Positions 18,512 to 27,144 of a stretch of 64,000 nt of DNA are shown here, in pieces. Below the pieces are notes generated by a model, which ran no database searches, was not told the origin of the DNA, and saw only the letters and a program-made list of their open reading frames with translations. The position numbers and the translations under genes are program-made. This stretch comes from Leptotrichia sp. oral taxon 879 str. F0557. Lineage in GTDB: Bacteria; Fusobacteriota; Fusobacteriia; Fusobacteriales; Leptotrichiaceae. The stretch lies in assembly GCF_000469385.1 (NCBI RefSeq), contig NZ_KI271304.1, positions 12,001 through 76,000 on the forward strand. The letters run 5' to 3'. Each line of letters starts with the position of its first letter. Position 1 is the first letter of the stretch.

Positions 18512-20072
18512 GCTCCTTTACTATCTCATTTATGGAAGCTCTGAGTACATCTATTCTTTTTACTGTTTCCTCAATTTCTTTATTTAACACTTTAATATCA
18601 ATTATCTCACGTGTATCTTCTTTTTCAACATACGTAGAAACTGACAGATTATAGTCATTTTCAGCAATTTCACTATTATCTACCAATCTTGCAAAATATT
18701 CTACATCTGCTCTTTCCTTAAATTCCTTAACTATCGTTTCAATATTTTCAGGATTTAAAACATTATTATTTGTTTCTTTCTTAAATTCCTTGCTTGCATC
18801 TATAAAAAGTGTCTTATTTTCTGTCTTATTTTTTGCCATTACTAAAATACAAGTTGCAATAGATGTTCCAAAAAATAGATTTTCCGGCAGCTGTATCACA
18901 CAATCTACAAAGTTATTATCCACTAAATATTTACGAATAGTTCTTTCTGCTCCTTTACGATAAAAAATACCAGGAAAACATACTATTGCTGCTCTACCTT
19001 TGCTAGATAAATAACTTAAAGAATGCATTATAAATGCATAATCTGCATAAGATTTTGGTGCGAGCTTTCCAGCAGGTGCAAAACGTACATCGTTGATAAG
19101 TGTCGGATCACCGTCCCCTATCCATTTTATCGAATACGGAGGATTCGAAACAATTGCATCAAAAGGCTTTTCATCATTATGTAACGGATTAAGTAATGTA
19201 TCTCCACGTTTTATTGAAAAATTATTGTAGTTTACATTATGTAAAAACATATTCATACGAGCCAGATTAAAGTTAGTCATATTTATTTCCTGCCCAAAAA
19301 ATCCTTCATCAATAATATGTTCTTCAAACTGTTTTTTCATCTGAAGTAATAAAGAACCACTTCCACAGGTTGGGTCATATACCTTATTGATACTTGTTTT
19401 TCCTTCCATTACAAGTCTTGCCAAAAGTTTAGAAACTGTCTGTGGTGTAAAGAATTCTCCTCCAGATTTTCCAGCATTACTGGCATAATTTGAAATCAAA
19501 TATTCGTATGCATCTCCAAAAGCATCTATATCATTATCCTGAAAACTTCCAAAATTAATTTCAGAAATCCCTATTAAAATATCTGCTAATCTTGTATTCT
19601 TCTCTGCTACCGTTCCACCTAGACGGTTACTGGTTGTATCGACATCTTCAAACAATCCTTTAATATCATTTTCCGATTCAAAACCGATAGCACTTGCCTC
19701 AATGGATTTAAAAATATTAGCCAAATCAGTATTTAAATTTTCATTATTTCTCGCTGTTTTTACAACATTCTGAAATAATTGGCTTGGCAAAATAAAAAAA
19801 CCTTTATCTTCTACTGTATTAGGTCTAAAATCTTCTTCTGCTTCTGCATCAGAGATATTTTCATAATTGAATTCTAAATCTCCAGCTTCATGTTCTGCCT
19901 TATTAAAAAATTCCACCATGTTCTCAGAAATAAATCTGTAGAATAAAATTCCTAAAATATACTGCTTGAAGTCCCAGCCATCTACTGCTCCACGTACATT
20001 ATCAGCAATAGACCATATTTTTCTATGCAGTTCTGCTCTTTGCATCATCTCATTTGACCCTTTATTATCCAT
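18498..20072 (-). CDS. hsdM: Type I restriction-modification system methyltransferase subunit M
   Basis: 524 residues, full length. N-terminal helical HsdM domain ([21 protein letters not shown]), then an N6-adenine methylase: [14 protein letters not shown] (motif X), [12 protein letters not shown] (motif I), [10 protein letters not shown] (motif IV). The C-terminus has the usual coiled-coil that binds HsdS ([20 protein letters not shown]). AGGAGA precedes the ATG. It is the only intact subunit of this type I system here: hsdS is absent and hsdR lacks its 5' third. HsdM alone does not bind its target, so unless an hsdS lies elsewhere it should be inactive; it could also pair with an orphan HsdS. 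Confidence 0.92.
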   Translation of the reverse strand: MDNKGSNEMMQRAELHRKIWSIADNVRGAVDGWDFKQYILGILFYRFISENMVEFFNKAEHEAGDLEFNYENISDAEAEEDFRPNTVEDKGFFILPSQLFQNVVKTARNNENLNTDLANIFKSIEASAIGFESENDIKGLFEDVDTTSNRLGGTVAEKNTRLADILIGISEINFGSFQDNDIDAFGDAYEYLISNYASNAGKSGGEFFTPQTVSKLLARLVMEGKTSINKVYDPTCGSGSLLLQMKKQFEEHIIDEGFFGQEINMTNFNLARMNMFLHNVNYNNFSIKRGDTLLNPLHNDEKPFDAIVSNPPYSIKWIGDGDPTLINDVRFAPAGKLAPKSYADYAFIMHSLSYLSSKGRAAIVCFPGIFYRKGAERTIRKYLVDNNFVDCVIQLPENLFFGTSIATCILVMAKNKTENKTLFIDASKEFKKETNNNVLNPENIETIVKEFKERADVEYFARLVDNSEIAENDYNLSVSTYVEKEDTREIIDIKVLNKEIEETVKRIDVLRASINEIVKELENE

Positions 20073-20334
20073 TTTTTATTTCTCTCCTAATTTTAAAATT
20101 TTTGTATTTTTTGTATTTTTTGTATTTACAATATATTTTATTATAAAATTTTTTAAAACACAAGTTTTAATAAATAAAAATTTGTCTTCTTCCAGCATAT
20201 TTTAAATTCTTTTATTTTATTCCTGATTATTAAAAAATTCATCAAAAATATACAATTTTTCCTTTAAACTATTGCATTTCTGTCACTTTAAAGGTAAAAT
20301 TATATTATAAAAACTTTTTTAGGGAGGAAAACTT

Positions 20335-21015
20335 ATGAATTTATGGATACTTATTGGTATTGTTATTATTGTAGTAGGATTCACATTGAAGCTTGATGTG
20401 CTGGCAGTGGTGCTTACTGCTGGTATTGCTACAGGAATCGCTGCAAAAATGGATTTTTTAGAAATACTTGGAATTATTGGAAAGGCTTTTGTGGATAATA
20501 GACTTATGTCTGTTTTTCTAGTCAGCTTGCCAGTTATTGCAGTTCTTGAAAGATATGGACTTAGAGAGAGAAGTGCAACTTTAATTGAAAAATTGAAAAA
20601 TGCGACTGCTGGTAGAATTTTAGGATTTTATATGGTTATCCGTTCAATTGCAAGTGTATTATCAATCAGAATTGTAGGACATGTGCAGTTTATACGTCCT
20701 CTTATCTATCCAATGGCTGAAGCTGCTGCAAAATCTCATAAAGAACAGGAGCTTACAGAAAAAGAAACAGAAAAGTTGAAAAGTTTGAGTGCCGCAATCG
20801 ACAACTACGGAAACTTCTTTGCTCAGAACATATTTATCGGTGCATCAGGACTTCTTCTAATTCAGACTACATTACAGGAAAATGGATACAATGTGTCATT
20901 AAAGCAATTAGCATTATTCTCAATACCAATGGGAATTATCGCAATAATCTTGACCTTTATTCAAGTTTATATTTATGATAAAAAAATAACAGCAAACAAA
21001 GGAGGTAATAAATAA
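20335..21015 (+). CDS. 5-oxoproline transporter subunit, DUF969 family
   Basis: 226 residues, mostly hydrophobic with about five to six spans (start NLWILIGIVIIVVGFTLKLD). Matches DUF969 in length and in the LSIRIVGHVQFIRPLIYPMA segment. DUF969 and DUF979 proteins form the two halves of a permease now assigned to 5-oxoproline (pyroglutamate) uptake on the basis of linkage with pyroglutamyl peptidase or oxoprolinase genes. Here it is directly followed by the DUF979 gene (one-base TAATG overlap) and pcp. GGGAGG precedes the ATG. Confidence 0.8.
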   Translation: MNLWILIGIVIIVVGFTLKLDVLAVVLTAGIATGIAAKMDFLEILGIIGKAFVDNRLMSVFLVSLPVIAVLERYGLRERSATLIEKLKNATAGRILGFYMVIRSIASVLSIRIVGHVQFIRPLIYPMAEAAAKSHKEQELTEKETEKLKSLSAAIDNYGNFFAQNIFIGASGLLLIQTTLQENGYNVSLKQLALFSIPMGIIAIILTFIQVYIYDKKITANKGGNK

Positions 21016-21956
21016 TGGATGTAAAAGCCCTTTTAAAAATTTTAACAGAAATTGTTTATATCCTTTGTGGATTTGTCAGTATTGCTACTGCGATTAGAGG
21101 TCTGAAGAATGAAAAATCAAGAATAGGAACATTTTTATTCTGGTTTATTCTTGGAATAATATTTATTTTTGGACCTGTTATTCCATACAAAGTTACTGGC
21201 GGACTCCTTGTAGTTCTTGCTATAATTACTGTAACAAAACAGCTTCATATAGGAAAATTTGAAAATATTTCATCACAATTCAAAATTGCACAAAGTGAAA
21301 GACTAAAAAACAAAATTTTCATTCCTGCTGCATTAATTGGAATTGCCGCTTTTCTAATACTTCAGTTTAAAATCGGAAAAACTGCAATACCGCCTGCATT
21401 AGGTATTGGTGGAGGTTCACTTGTTGCACTGTTAGCAGCTGCCATTATTATAAAACCAAAATTTAAAGAAACAAATGAAGATACTTCAAGGCTTCTTATG
21501 CAAATTGGTGCTACTGCCATTCTTCCACAGCTTCTTGCAGCATTAGGTGCAGTATTTACAAAAGCTGGTGTTGGAAAAGTAATTGCAACAAGCATTTCTT
21601 CAGTTGTACCGACAGGAAATATTTTTATAGGAATTATTATTTATGCAGTTGGAATGGCTATATTTACTATGATTATGGGAAATGCCTTTGCTGCATTTTC
21701 AGTAATAACTGCAGGTATTGGTATACCTTTTATCATAAAGCACGGTGGAAATCCAGCTGTTATAGGTGCTTTGGGAATGACTGCAGGTTATTGCGGTACT
21801 CTTATGACTCCAATGGCAGCAAACTTTAATATCGTTCCTGCTTCAATCCTTGAAATAAAGGACAAGTATGGAATTATAAAAATTCAAGCTCCAATGGCTT
21901 TATTGCTACTTTTATCACACATTGTACTTATGCTGTTTCTTTTTGGAGTAAAATAA
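21015..21956 (+). CDS. 5-oxoproline transporter subunit, DUF979 family
   Basis: 313 residues, about eight membrane spans. DUF979 traits: a middle segment IPPALGIGGGSLVALLAAAI and the long Gly/Ala-rich stretches AVGMAIFTMIMGNAFAAFSV and MTAGYCGTLMTPMAANFNIV, which look like the core transport helices with re-entrant hairpins. Overlaps the DUF969 gene by one base with GGAGG just upstream, so the two proteins are made together and probably form a heteromer in the inner membrane. pcp follows at 76 bases. Confidence 0.82.
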   Translation: MDVKALLKILTEIVYILCGFVSIATAIRGLKNEKSRIGTFLFWFILGIIFIFGPVIPYKVTGGLLVVLAIITVTKQLHIGKFENISSQFKIAQSERLKNKIFIPAALIGIAAFLILQFKIGKTAIPPALGIGGGSLVALLAAAIIIKPKFKETNEDTSRLLMQIGATAILPQLLAALGAVFTKAGVGKVIATSISSVVPTGNIFIGIIIYAVGMAIFTMIMGNAFAAFSVITAGIGIPFIIKHGGNPAVIGALGMTAGYCGTLMTPMAANFNIVPASILEIKDKYGIIKIQAPMALLLLLSHIVLMLFLFGVK

Positions 21957-21982
21957 ATATCAAAAATTTAATTAATGTAAAG

Positions 21983-22034
21983 AAAGGAGTGCACGAAATT
22001 ATAAACCGTTATAGTATCGTGCAATAAATATATG
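21983..22034 (+). promoter_or_regulatory. Shine-Dalgarno separated from pcp start by a hairpin (looped-out ribosome site)
   Basis: AAAGGAG (21983-21989) is 42 bases from the ATG, too far to work linearly. The 34 bases after it (21990-22023) fold completely: TGCACGA pairs with TCGTGCA, then one A-A mismatch and seven more pairs around a four-base loop. Removing the hairpin leaves eight bases between SD and ATG, the ideal distance. The same layout precedes the gene at 47416. Confidence 0.7.
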
Positions 22035-22673
22035 AAAATACTTGTTACAGGCTTTGACCCCTTTGGAGGAGAGCCTATAAATCCTGCTATCGAATCAGTA
22101 AAAAAATTACCAGATAATATTGCAGGAGCCGAAATTATCAAACTGGAAATCCCGACAGTGAAAAAAAAATCTATTGAAAAAATTGAAAAAGCTATTGAAG
22201 AGCATAATCCAGATGTTATCCTGTCAATTGGGCAGGCAGGCGGAAGATTTGACATTTCCATCGAACGTGTTGGAATAAATCTTGATGACTTCCGAATTCC
22301 CGACAACGAAGGAAATCAAACTATTGATGAACCAATTTTTCCAGATGGAGAAAATGCCTATTTCGTAAATCTGCCTGTAAAAGCCATGGTAAAAAATATA
22401 CAAAAAAACGAAATTCCAGCTTCAGTTTCATACACTGCAGGAACTTTTGTATGTAACCACGTTCTTTATGGTACTCTTTATCTTGTAAACAAAAAGTATA
22501 AAGGTAAAAAAGCTGGATTTATCCACATCCCATTTTTACCACAGCAAGTTATCGACAAAAAAAATACACCTTCAATGGAATTAAATGCCATTGTAAAAGG
22601 ATTGACTGCAGCAATTGAAGCTATTGTAAAAAATGATGAAGACATCAAAGAAACTGGCGGAACTGTATGTTAA
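22032..22673 (+). CDS. pcp: Pyroglutamyl-peptidase I
   Basis: 213 residues, the standard length of this cytosolic cysteine peptidase, which removes N-terminal pyroglutamate from peptides. The catalytic triad is visible: Glu78 in [19 protein letters not shown], Cys141 in [13 protein letters not shown] and His165 in [12 protein letters not shown]. The start motif [19 protein letters not shown] is classical. Third gene after the DUF969/DUF979 permease, which fits a unit that takes up and processes pyroglutamate or pyroglutamyl peptides. Translation depends on an unusual leader in which a hairpin separates the Shine-Dalgarno from the ATG. Confidence 0.95.
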   Translation: MKILVTGFDPFGGEPINPAIESVKKLPDNIAGAEIIKLEIPTVKKKSIEKIEKAIEEHNPDVILSIGQAGGRFDISIERVGINLDDFRIPDNEGNQTIDEPIFPDGENAYFVNLPVKAMVKNIQKNEIPASVSYTAGTFVCNHVLYGTLYLVNKKYKGKKAGFIHIPFLPQQVIDKKNTPSMELNAIVKGLTAAIEAIVKNDEDIKETGGTVC

Positions 22674-22700
22674 AGCAAGCTGCATATTAAATACAAATAA

Positions 22701-22757
22701 AAAATATCGATTTATTAAATTGAAATTTCTTAATAAGTCGATATTTTATTTTTTATA
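22701..22757 (+). terminator. Strong terminator after pcp
   Basis: 18-bp stem (22701-22718 with 22730-22747, one G-U pair), 11-base loop, then a T-rich tract. Ends the permease-pcp operon. Confidence 0.85.
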
Positions 22758-22766
22758 TTTGTGAAA

Positions 22767-22800
22767 AAATCAGACAAGACTATTTATCCCTGCCTGATTT
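22767..22800 (-). terminator. Terminator of the Ca2+ ATPase gene
   Basis: Minus strand: 10-bp stem with one G-U pair (22791-22800 with 22767-22776), 14-base loop, followed by a T run. Starts 12 bases after the ATPase stop. Confidence 0.8.
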
Positions 22801-22811
22801 CCATTAAATAG

Positions 22812-25511
22812 CTAACTACTGCTTCTCTTTCTTGAAATTAGCTTTATTACTTCATTAACTGCGAATGGTATTAGTGCAAATATTAGCACTACATCCCAAT
22901 TTCCAAATGAAATGTTTGTCACTTTAAATATTTTTGCAATTGGTGCAAATGAAGTCAATCCTATTTGTAACGCAATTCCGATTATAATTGAATATATTAA
23001 ATATTTATTCTTGAAAATTCCAATTTCAAATATTGTTTTTTGGCTATTTCTCATTGTTAATGAATAAAATAACTGCGACACCGTAAGCACGATAAACGCC
23101 ATTGTTCTACCTTGTGTCAATGCGTGTTTTGCAGCTTCATTTCCATTTTTTGCCATTGCTTCCAGCTGTCCTAAGTTCCCAATCATTCCAGTTTCGTTAA
23201 TTCCAATATAAAATGCAGCTAATGTCAGCAAACCAATTAATGTTCCACCAATTACTGCCCGCATTCCTGCACCTTCCGAAAAGAAACTTTCCTTAGGATT
23301 TCTTGGAGAACGCTTCATTACATCTTTATCCCCTGGATCAATTCCAAGTGCCAATGCAGGTAATGTATCAGTAACTAGATTTACCCATAATAACTGTGTT
23401 GCAACTAATGGCAAGTCCCAATTTAATAATGTTGATAAGAAAATACAAATTATTTCTCCCAAATTACATGAAAGCAAGAATATGATAGTTTTTTTGATAT
23501 TATTATAAATGTTTCTTCCTTCTTCAATCGCATGAACAATCGTAGTAAAGTTGTCATCAGTCAAAATCATATCACTTGCACCTTTGGAAACATCAGTTCC
23601 TGTAATTCCCATAGCGACACCAATATCAGCAAATTTAAGCGACGGAGCATCATTTACTCCATCTCCTGTCATTGAAACAATATTACCTTTTTCCTTAAAT
23701 GCTCTTACAATTTTTACCTTATGTTCAGGCGATACTCTTGCAAAAACTCTATATTTGCTAATATTTTCAGAAAATTCCTTATCTGAAAGCTCATCAATTT
23801 CAGCACCAGTCAAACTTTGACTTATATCTGTAGCAATTCCTAATTCTTTCGCAATGGCAACTGCGGTATTTTTATGATCTCCTGTAATCATAATCGGAGT
23901 AATTCCGGCACTTTTTGCCTCTGTTATCGAATCTTTTACTTCCGTTCTTGGAGGGTCAATCATTCCAACAATTCCAACTACAACCAGTTCTTTTTCCATT
24001 TTCTCTGGAGAAATTACAGTATCCACATCTTTAAAAGCTACTCCTAGCACACGAAGTGCATCATCAGACATTTCTGTTGCAACTTTTAATATTTTTTCTT
24101 TCATTTCCTCAGTCAATGCAACAATTTTTCCATCCACTAAAATTTTATCTGCTCTTACTAGAATATTGTCAATAGCACCTTTTGTATGGACTCTATACTT
24201 GCCATCCCCTTCTTCATTTAAGGTTGACATTAATTTTCTGTCTGAATCAAATGGATTTTCGCTTACTCTTTTATGCTCTACATTCAAAGTATTTTTCTCA
24301 AGATTAAATCTATCTCCCAGTACAACCAGCGCTACTTCTGTAGGATCTCCAATATCCTGTCCACTGTCAATAGAAGCATCTGAACAAAGGACAAACGAAC
24401 GAATTAATTCAGTTTCATCTTTATTTGCCACAAAATCTCTACTTTCTGACGGTATATCCCTCAAATTATCAAGTGTATAAGTTTTTACAACTGTCATTTT
24501 ATTTTGCGTCAATGTTCCTGTTTTATCCGAGCAGATTATATTTACTGCTCCTAATGTTTCAACTGCAGGCAATTTTCTTACAATCGCATTTTTCTTTGAC
24601 ATTTTATTTACACCCATTGCAAGCACAATTGCAACAATTGCAACAAGTCCTTCAGGGATTGCGGCAACTGCCAGACTTATTGACGTCATAAACATTTCTA
24701 AGATAGGACGTTTTTGAATAATTCCAACAATAAATATTACAGCACAAATTCCCATTGCAATATAACCAAGAGTTTTACCAAGTTCATCCAGCTTTATTTG
24801 AAGAGGAGTTAATGTATTTTCATCTTCATCAAGTATTTTTGCAATTTTACCAATTTCAGTTTCCATTCCTGTTGCAACTACAACACCTTCTCCACGTCCA
24901 TAAGTAGCCATAGTTGACATAAATGCCATATTTTCCTTATCTCCAACAGGAATTTTTTCATCTTTTGTAATAAAATCAGCATTTTTTTCACTTGGTACTG
25001 ATTCTCCCGTAAGTGCCGACTCTTCAATTTGTAAATTGGCACTTTCTATAAGTCTTACATCAGCTGGAATAAATCTCCCAGCATCAATTACCAAAATATC
25101 TCCTGGAACCAAATCTTCTGAGTTAACCTCTATAACTTCTCCATTTCTTCGAACCAAGCTCTTAGGAGTTGTCATTTGCTGCAGTGCCTCAAGTGCCTTT
25201 TCAGCCTTAGACTCCTGTACCACCCCGACTATCGCATTTATAAGCACTACCGCCATTATAATCAAAGCATCCGTCCAGCCGTGTTTAATATCCACTATCA
25301 AATTTATCACAGCCGCCGCAATTAACACATAAATTAGCATATCTTGAAGTTGTGCAATAAATAATTGCAGCAATGTCTTTTTAGCCTTCCCTTTTAATTT
25401 ATTCTGCCCGTATTTTTCGAGCCTTGTATTTACCTCATCTGTTGTCAATCCAACCTTATGATTTACATTTAATTCCTTTAAAACTTCATTTTGTGATTTT
25501 GTAAACCACAT
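22812..25511 (-). CDS. Calcium-translocating P-type ATPase (P2 type)
   Basis: 899 residues, ten-span P2 ATPase. Order: N-terminal cation ATPase domain, actuator loop with LTGES, TM4 with AAIPEGLVAIVAIVLAMG (PEGL as in Ca2+ pumps), phosphorylation site CSDKTGTLTQNKM, nucleotide domain with KGA, hinge TGDGVNDAPSLK, TM5-TM6 with ATQLLWVNLVTDTLPALALG (N and D of the ion site), and the C-terminal cation ATPase domain. It pumps Ca2+ out of the cytoplasm (or Mn2+ in some relatives). No N-terminal heavy-metal domain. GAGGTG precedes the ATG. Monocistronic with its own terminator. Confidence 0.92.
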   Translation of the reverse strand: MWFTKSQNEVLKELNVNHKVGLTTDEVNTRLEKYGQNKLKGKAKKTLLQLFIAQLQDMLIYVLIAAAVINLIVDIKHGWTDALIIMAVVLINAIVGVVQESKAEKALEALQQMTTPKSLVRRNGEVIEVNSEDLVPGDILVIDAGRFIPADVRLIESANLQIEESALTGESVPSEKNADFITKDEKIPVGDKENMAFMSTMATYGRGEGVVVATGMETEIGKIAKILDEDENTLTPLQIKLDELGKTLGYIAMGICAVIFIVGIIQKRPILEMFMTSISLAVAAIPEGLVAIVAIVLAMGVNKMSKKNAIVRKLPAVETLGAVNIICSDKTGTLTQNKMTVVKTYTLDNLRDIPSESRDFVANKDETELIRSFVLCSDASIDSGQDIGDPTEVALVVLGDRFNLEKNTLNVEHKRVSENPFDSDRKLMSTLNEEGDGKYRVHTKGAIDNILVRADKILVDGKIVALTEEMKEKILKVATEMSDDALRVLGVAFKDVDTVISPEKMEKELVVVGIVGMIDPPRTEVKDSITEAKSAGITPIMITGDHKNTAVAIAKELGIATDISQSLTGAEIDELSDKEFSENISKYRVFARVSPEHKVKIVRAFKEKGNIVSMTGDGVNDAPSLKFADIGVAMGITGTDVSKGASDMILTDDNFTTIVHAIEEGRNIYNNIKKTIIFLLSCNLGEIICIFLSTLLNWDLPLVATQLLWVNLVTDTLPALALGIDPGDKDVMKRSPRNPKESFFSEGAGMRAVIGGTLIGLLTLAAFYIGINETGMIGNLGQLEAMAKNGNEAAKHALTQGRTMAFIVLTVSQLFYSLTMRNSQKTIFEIGIFKNKYLIYSIIIGIALQIGLTSFAPIAKIFKVTNISFGNWDVVLIFALIPFAVNEVIKLISRKRSSS

Positions 25512-25924
25512 AATTTTTACACCTCTTTCTATAATTATATTTACTTTTTTATTTAAATTTCAAAAAAAATGAATATATTTTAAAATTATACTAAAATTAA
25601 TTTTATAATTTATATATTTTTCATTCTATTAAATAATAGAAATTTACATAAGTTTAGTACATTTTCTATCAGACTCCTTTATATAAAATATTTCCTATAT
25701 TATACACTAAAATTAAATTTATTTCACTATAATTCTAAAATTTTTTTTAAAAAGCTGTATAAATGTCAAACATTTGTTACAAAAAAATATTATAATAAAA
25801 CCTATACGAAAACGATCTAAAAATATAAAAATATAATAGTATTATATATATGAAAAAGATTATAGAAAAACAATTTTAAATTTTTATTACAAAAATGGAA
25901 AAACAAAAACATTATTTCAATTCA

Positions 25925-26329
25925 ATATAAGTTCTAGCACACTGTATGAATAGATAAAGCTTAAGAAGGAGACAGTGAGGGCATCACTGAAAAAATTAAG
26001 ATACACAATAAAAAAAACAGATAAAACACAGAAATAATGGAAAGTAAATTTTTTGAAGAATGGTTCAGAAAAATATTTTTAAGAAATATTGAAAAATTAA
26101 AGAAGTGTGTACTAATATTTATGGATAATATCAGATTTCATAGAAAAAGGATATAAAAAAGGTAATTAAGGAAATGGAGCATTGTCGATTATTTCTTCCA
26201 CCATATTCACTAGATCTAAATAAAGTATGGGTCAACCTTAAAAAGAAATTAGAAGACATAGCTCATAATTTTAATACACTGGAAGAAGCAGTTACTTCTG
26301 TTTTATTTAATAAATTAGTTCAGTTTTAA
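25925..26329 (+). pseudogene. Decayed IS630-type transposase, remnant A
   Basis: Broken frames with an IS630-like order: STLYE, then VRASLKKLRYTIKKTDKTQK, later MDNIRFHRK and an almost continuous C-terminus with CRLFLPPYSLDLNKVW and NLKKKLEDIAHNF up to VQF and a stop at 26327-26329. The LPPYSPDLNPIE signature around the last catalytic residue has lost its NPIE part. Several stops and frame changes; inactive. Confidence 0.7.
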
Positions 26330-26349
26330 ATGAGTTTTACTATAATATG

Positions 26350-26403
26350 CTTGAGGAAGCCCTTACTTCTGTATTTTGTTTGATAAGATAGTACAATTCT
26401 AAA
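26350..26403 (+). pseudogene. Second degenerate copy of the remnant A tail
   Basis: About 50 bases that repeat the last codons of remnant A (leucine-glutamate-glutamate-alanine..TSV) with many changes, directly downstream of it. Probably the end of a second, older element or a tandem duplication. Confidence 0.45.
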
Positions 26404-26483
26404 TAATTTTTAATATAATAATACAAAATACACAGTAAAATAGTATTTACAAGTTTAAATGAATATGAAGAAATCTTAAAAAA

Positions 26484-27040
26484 AATAGAGAAAGTAAAAA
26501 CCATCTAAACTTTAGGGTACACTTTATGAACAGATATACAGAGTTCTTGGCTACAGAAAAAATAATCCTAGAAGCAGACATTCAAAGAAAGCGAATGATA
26601 AAGTAATCGAGCAGTCTAAAAAAGTTGCAAGTCTTGTGCAGGAAACCAAAACAAAAAACCCAGATAGGACAATTAAGAATAATATTTGAAGATGAAGCGA
26701 GTTTTGGAAAAATCTAGGTACTTCTGATGCAGCAACAAGTTCAGATCCAGTATTTCCTGTCATTGTATAAGGACAGATATGCTTTAGTTATACCCAACTG
26801 CAATACAAGTAACATTAGCGTTTTTCCAAATTAACTAAATGGAGATGGTATAAATCAAAAGATTTAAAGACGCCCAGAAACATTATTAGCACATCTACCG
26901 CCACCCCCATTAAACAAATCTGAAAACAAATAATACACAACAGGATATTCAAAATATTAAATATTGTAGTTGATAGACTATGTGACACTATAAATTCACT
27001 TACAGATAAACTGGTAAAAAGTATAACTCTTCGTCAATAG
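26484..27040 (+). pseudogene. Decayed IS630-type transposase, remnant C (different subgroup)
   Basis: Shifted frames give IYRVLGYRKNNPRSRHSKKA, then a FEDEAS.FGK piece (first catalytic Asp region), WYKSKDLKTPRNI, LPPPPLNK in place of LPPYTPEMNPIE, and VVDRLCDTINSLTDKL / KSITLRQ before a stop at 27038-27040. The order is that of another IS630-like transposase than remnant A. At least four frameshifts or stops; dead. Confidence 0.7.
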
Positions 27041-27105
27041 ATTTATTCTGTTAGTTAAATGAAATTTCGTATGAAAAAAATTTTTATTCTTAAATTATCT
27101 ACAAA

Positions 27106-27141
27106 ATATAAAAATAAGCTATCACTAGCTTATTTTTATAT
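27106..27141. terminator. Bidirectional terminator beside the Na/Pi cotransporter gene
   Basis: Perfect 16-bp inverted repeat (27106-27121 with 27126-27141, loop of four), rich in A on one side and T on the other, so it can end transcription from either side. It sits four bases after the cotransporter stop. Confidence 0.85.
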
Positions 27142-27144
27142 CCT

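Noticed and set aside
26551-26763. 70-codon minus-strand frame
   Set aside because: Antisense to the IS630 remnant C, no ribosome site, Phe/Leu-rich shadow.
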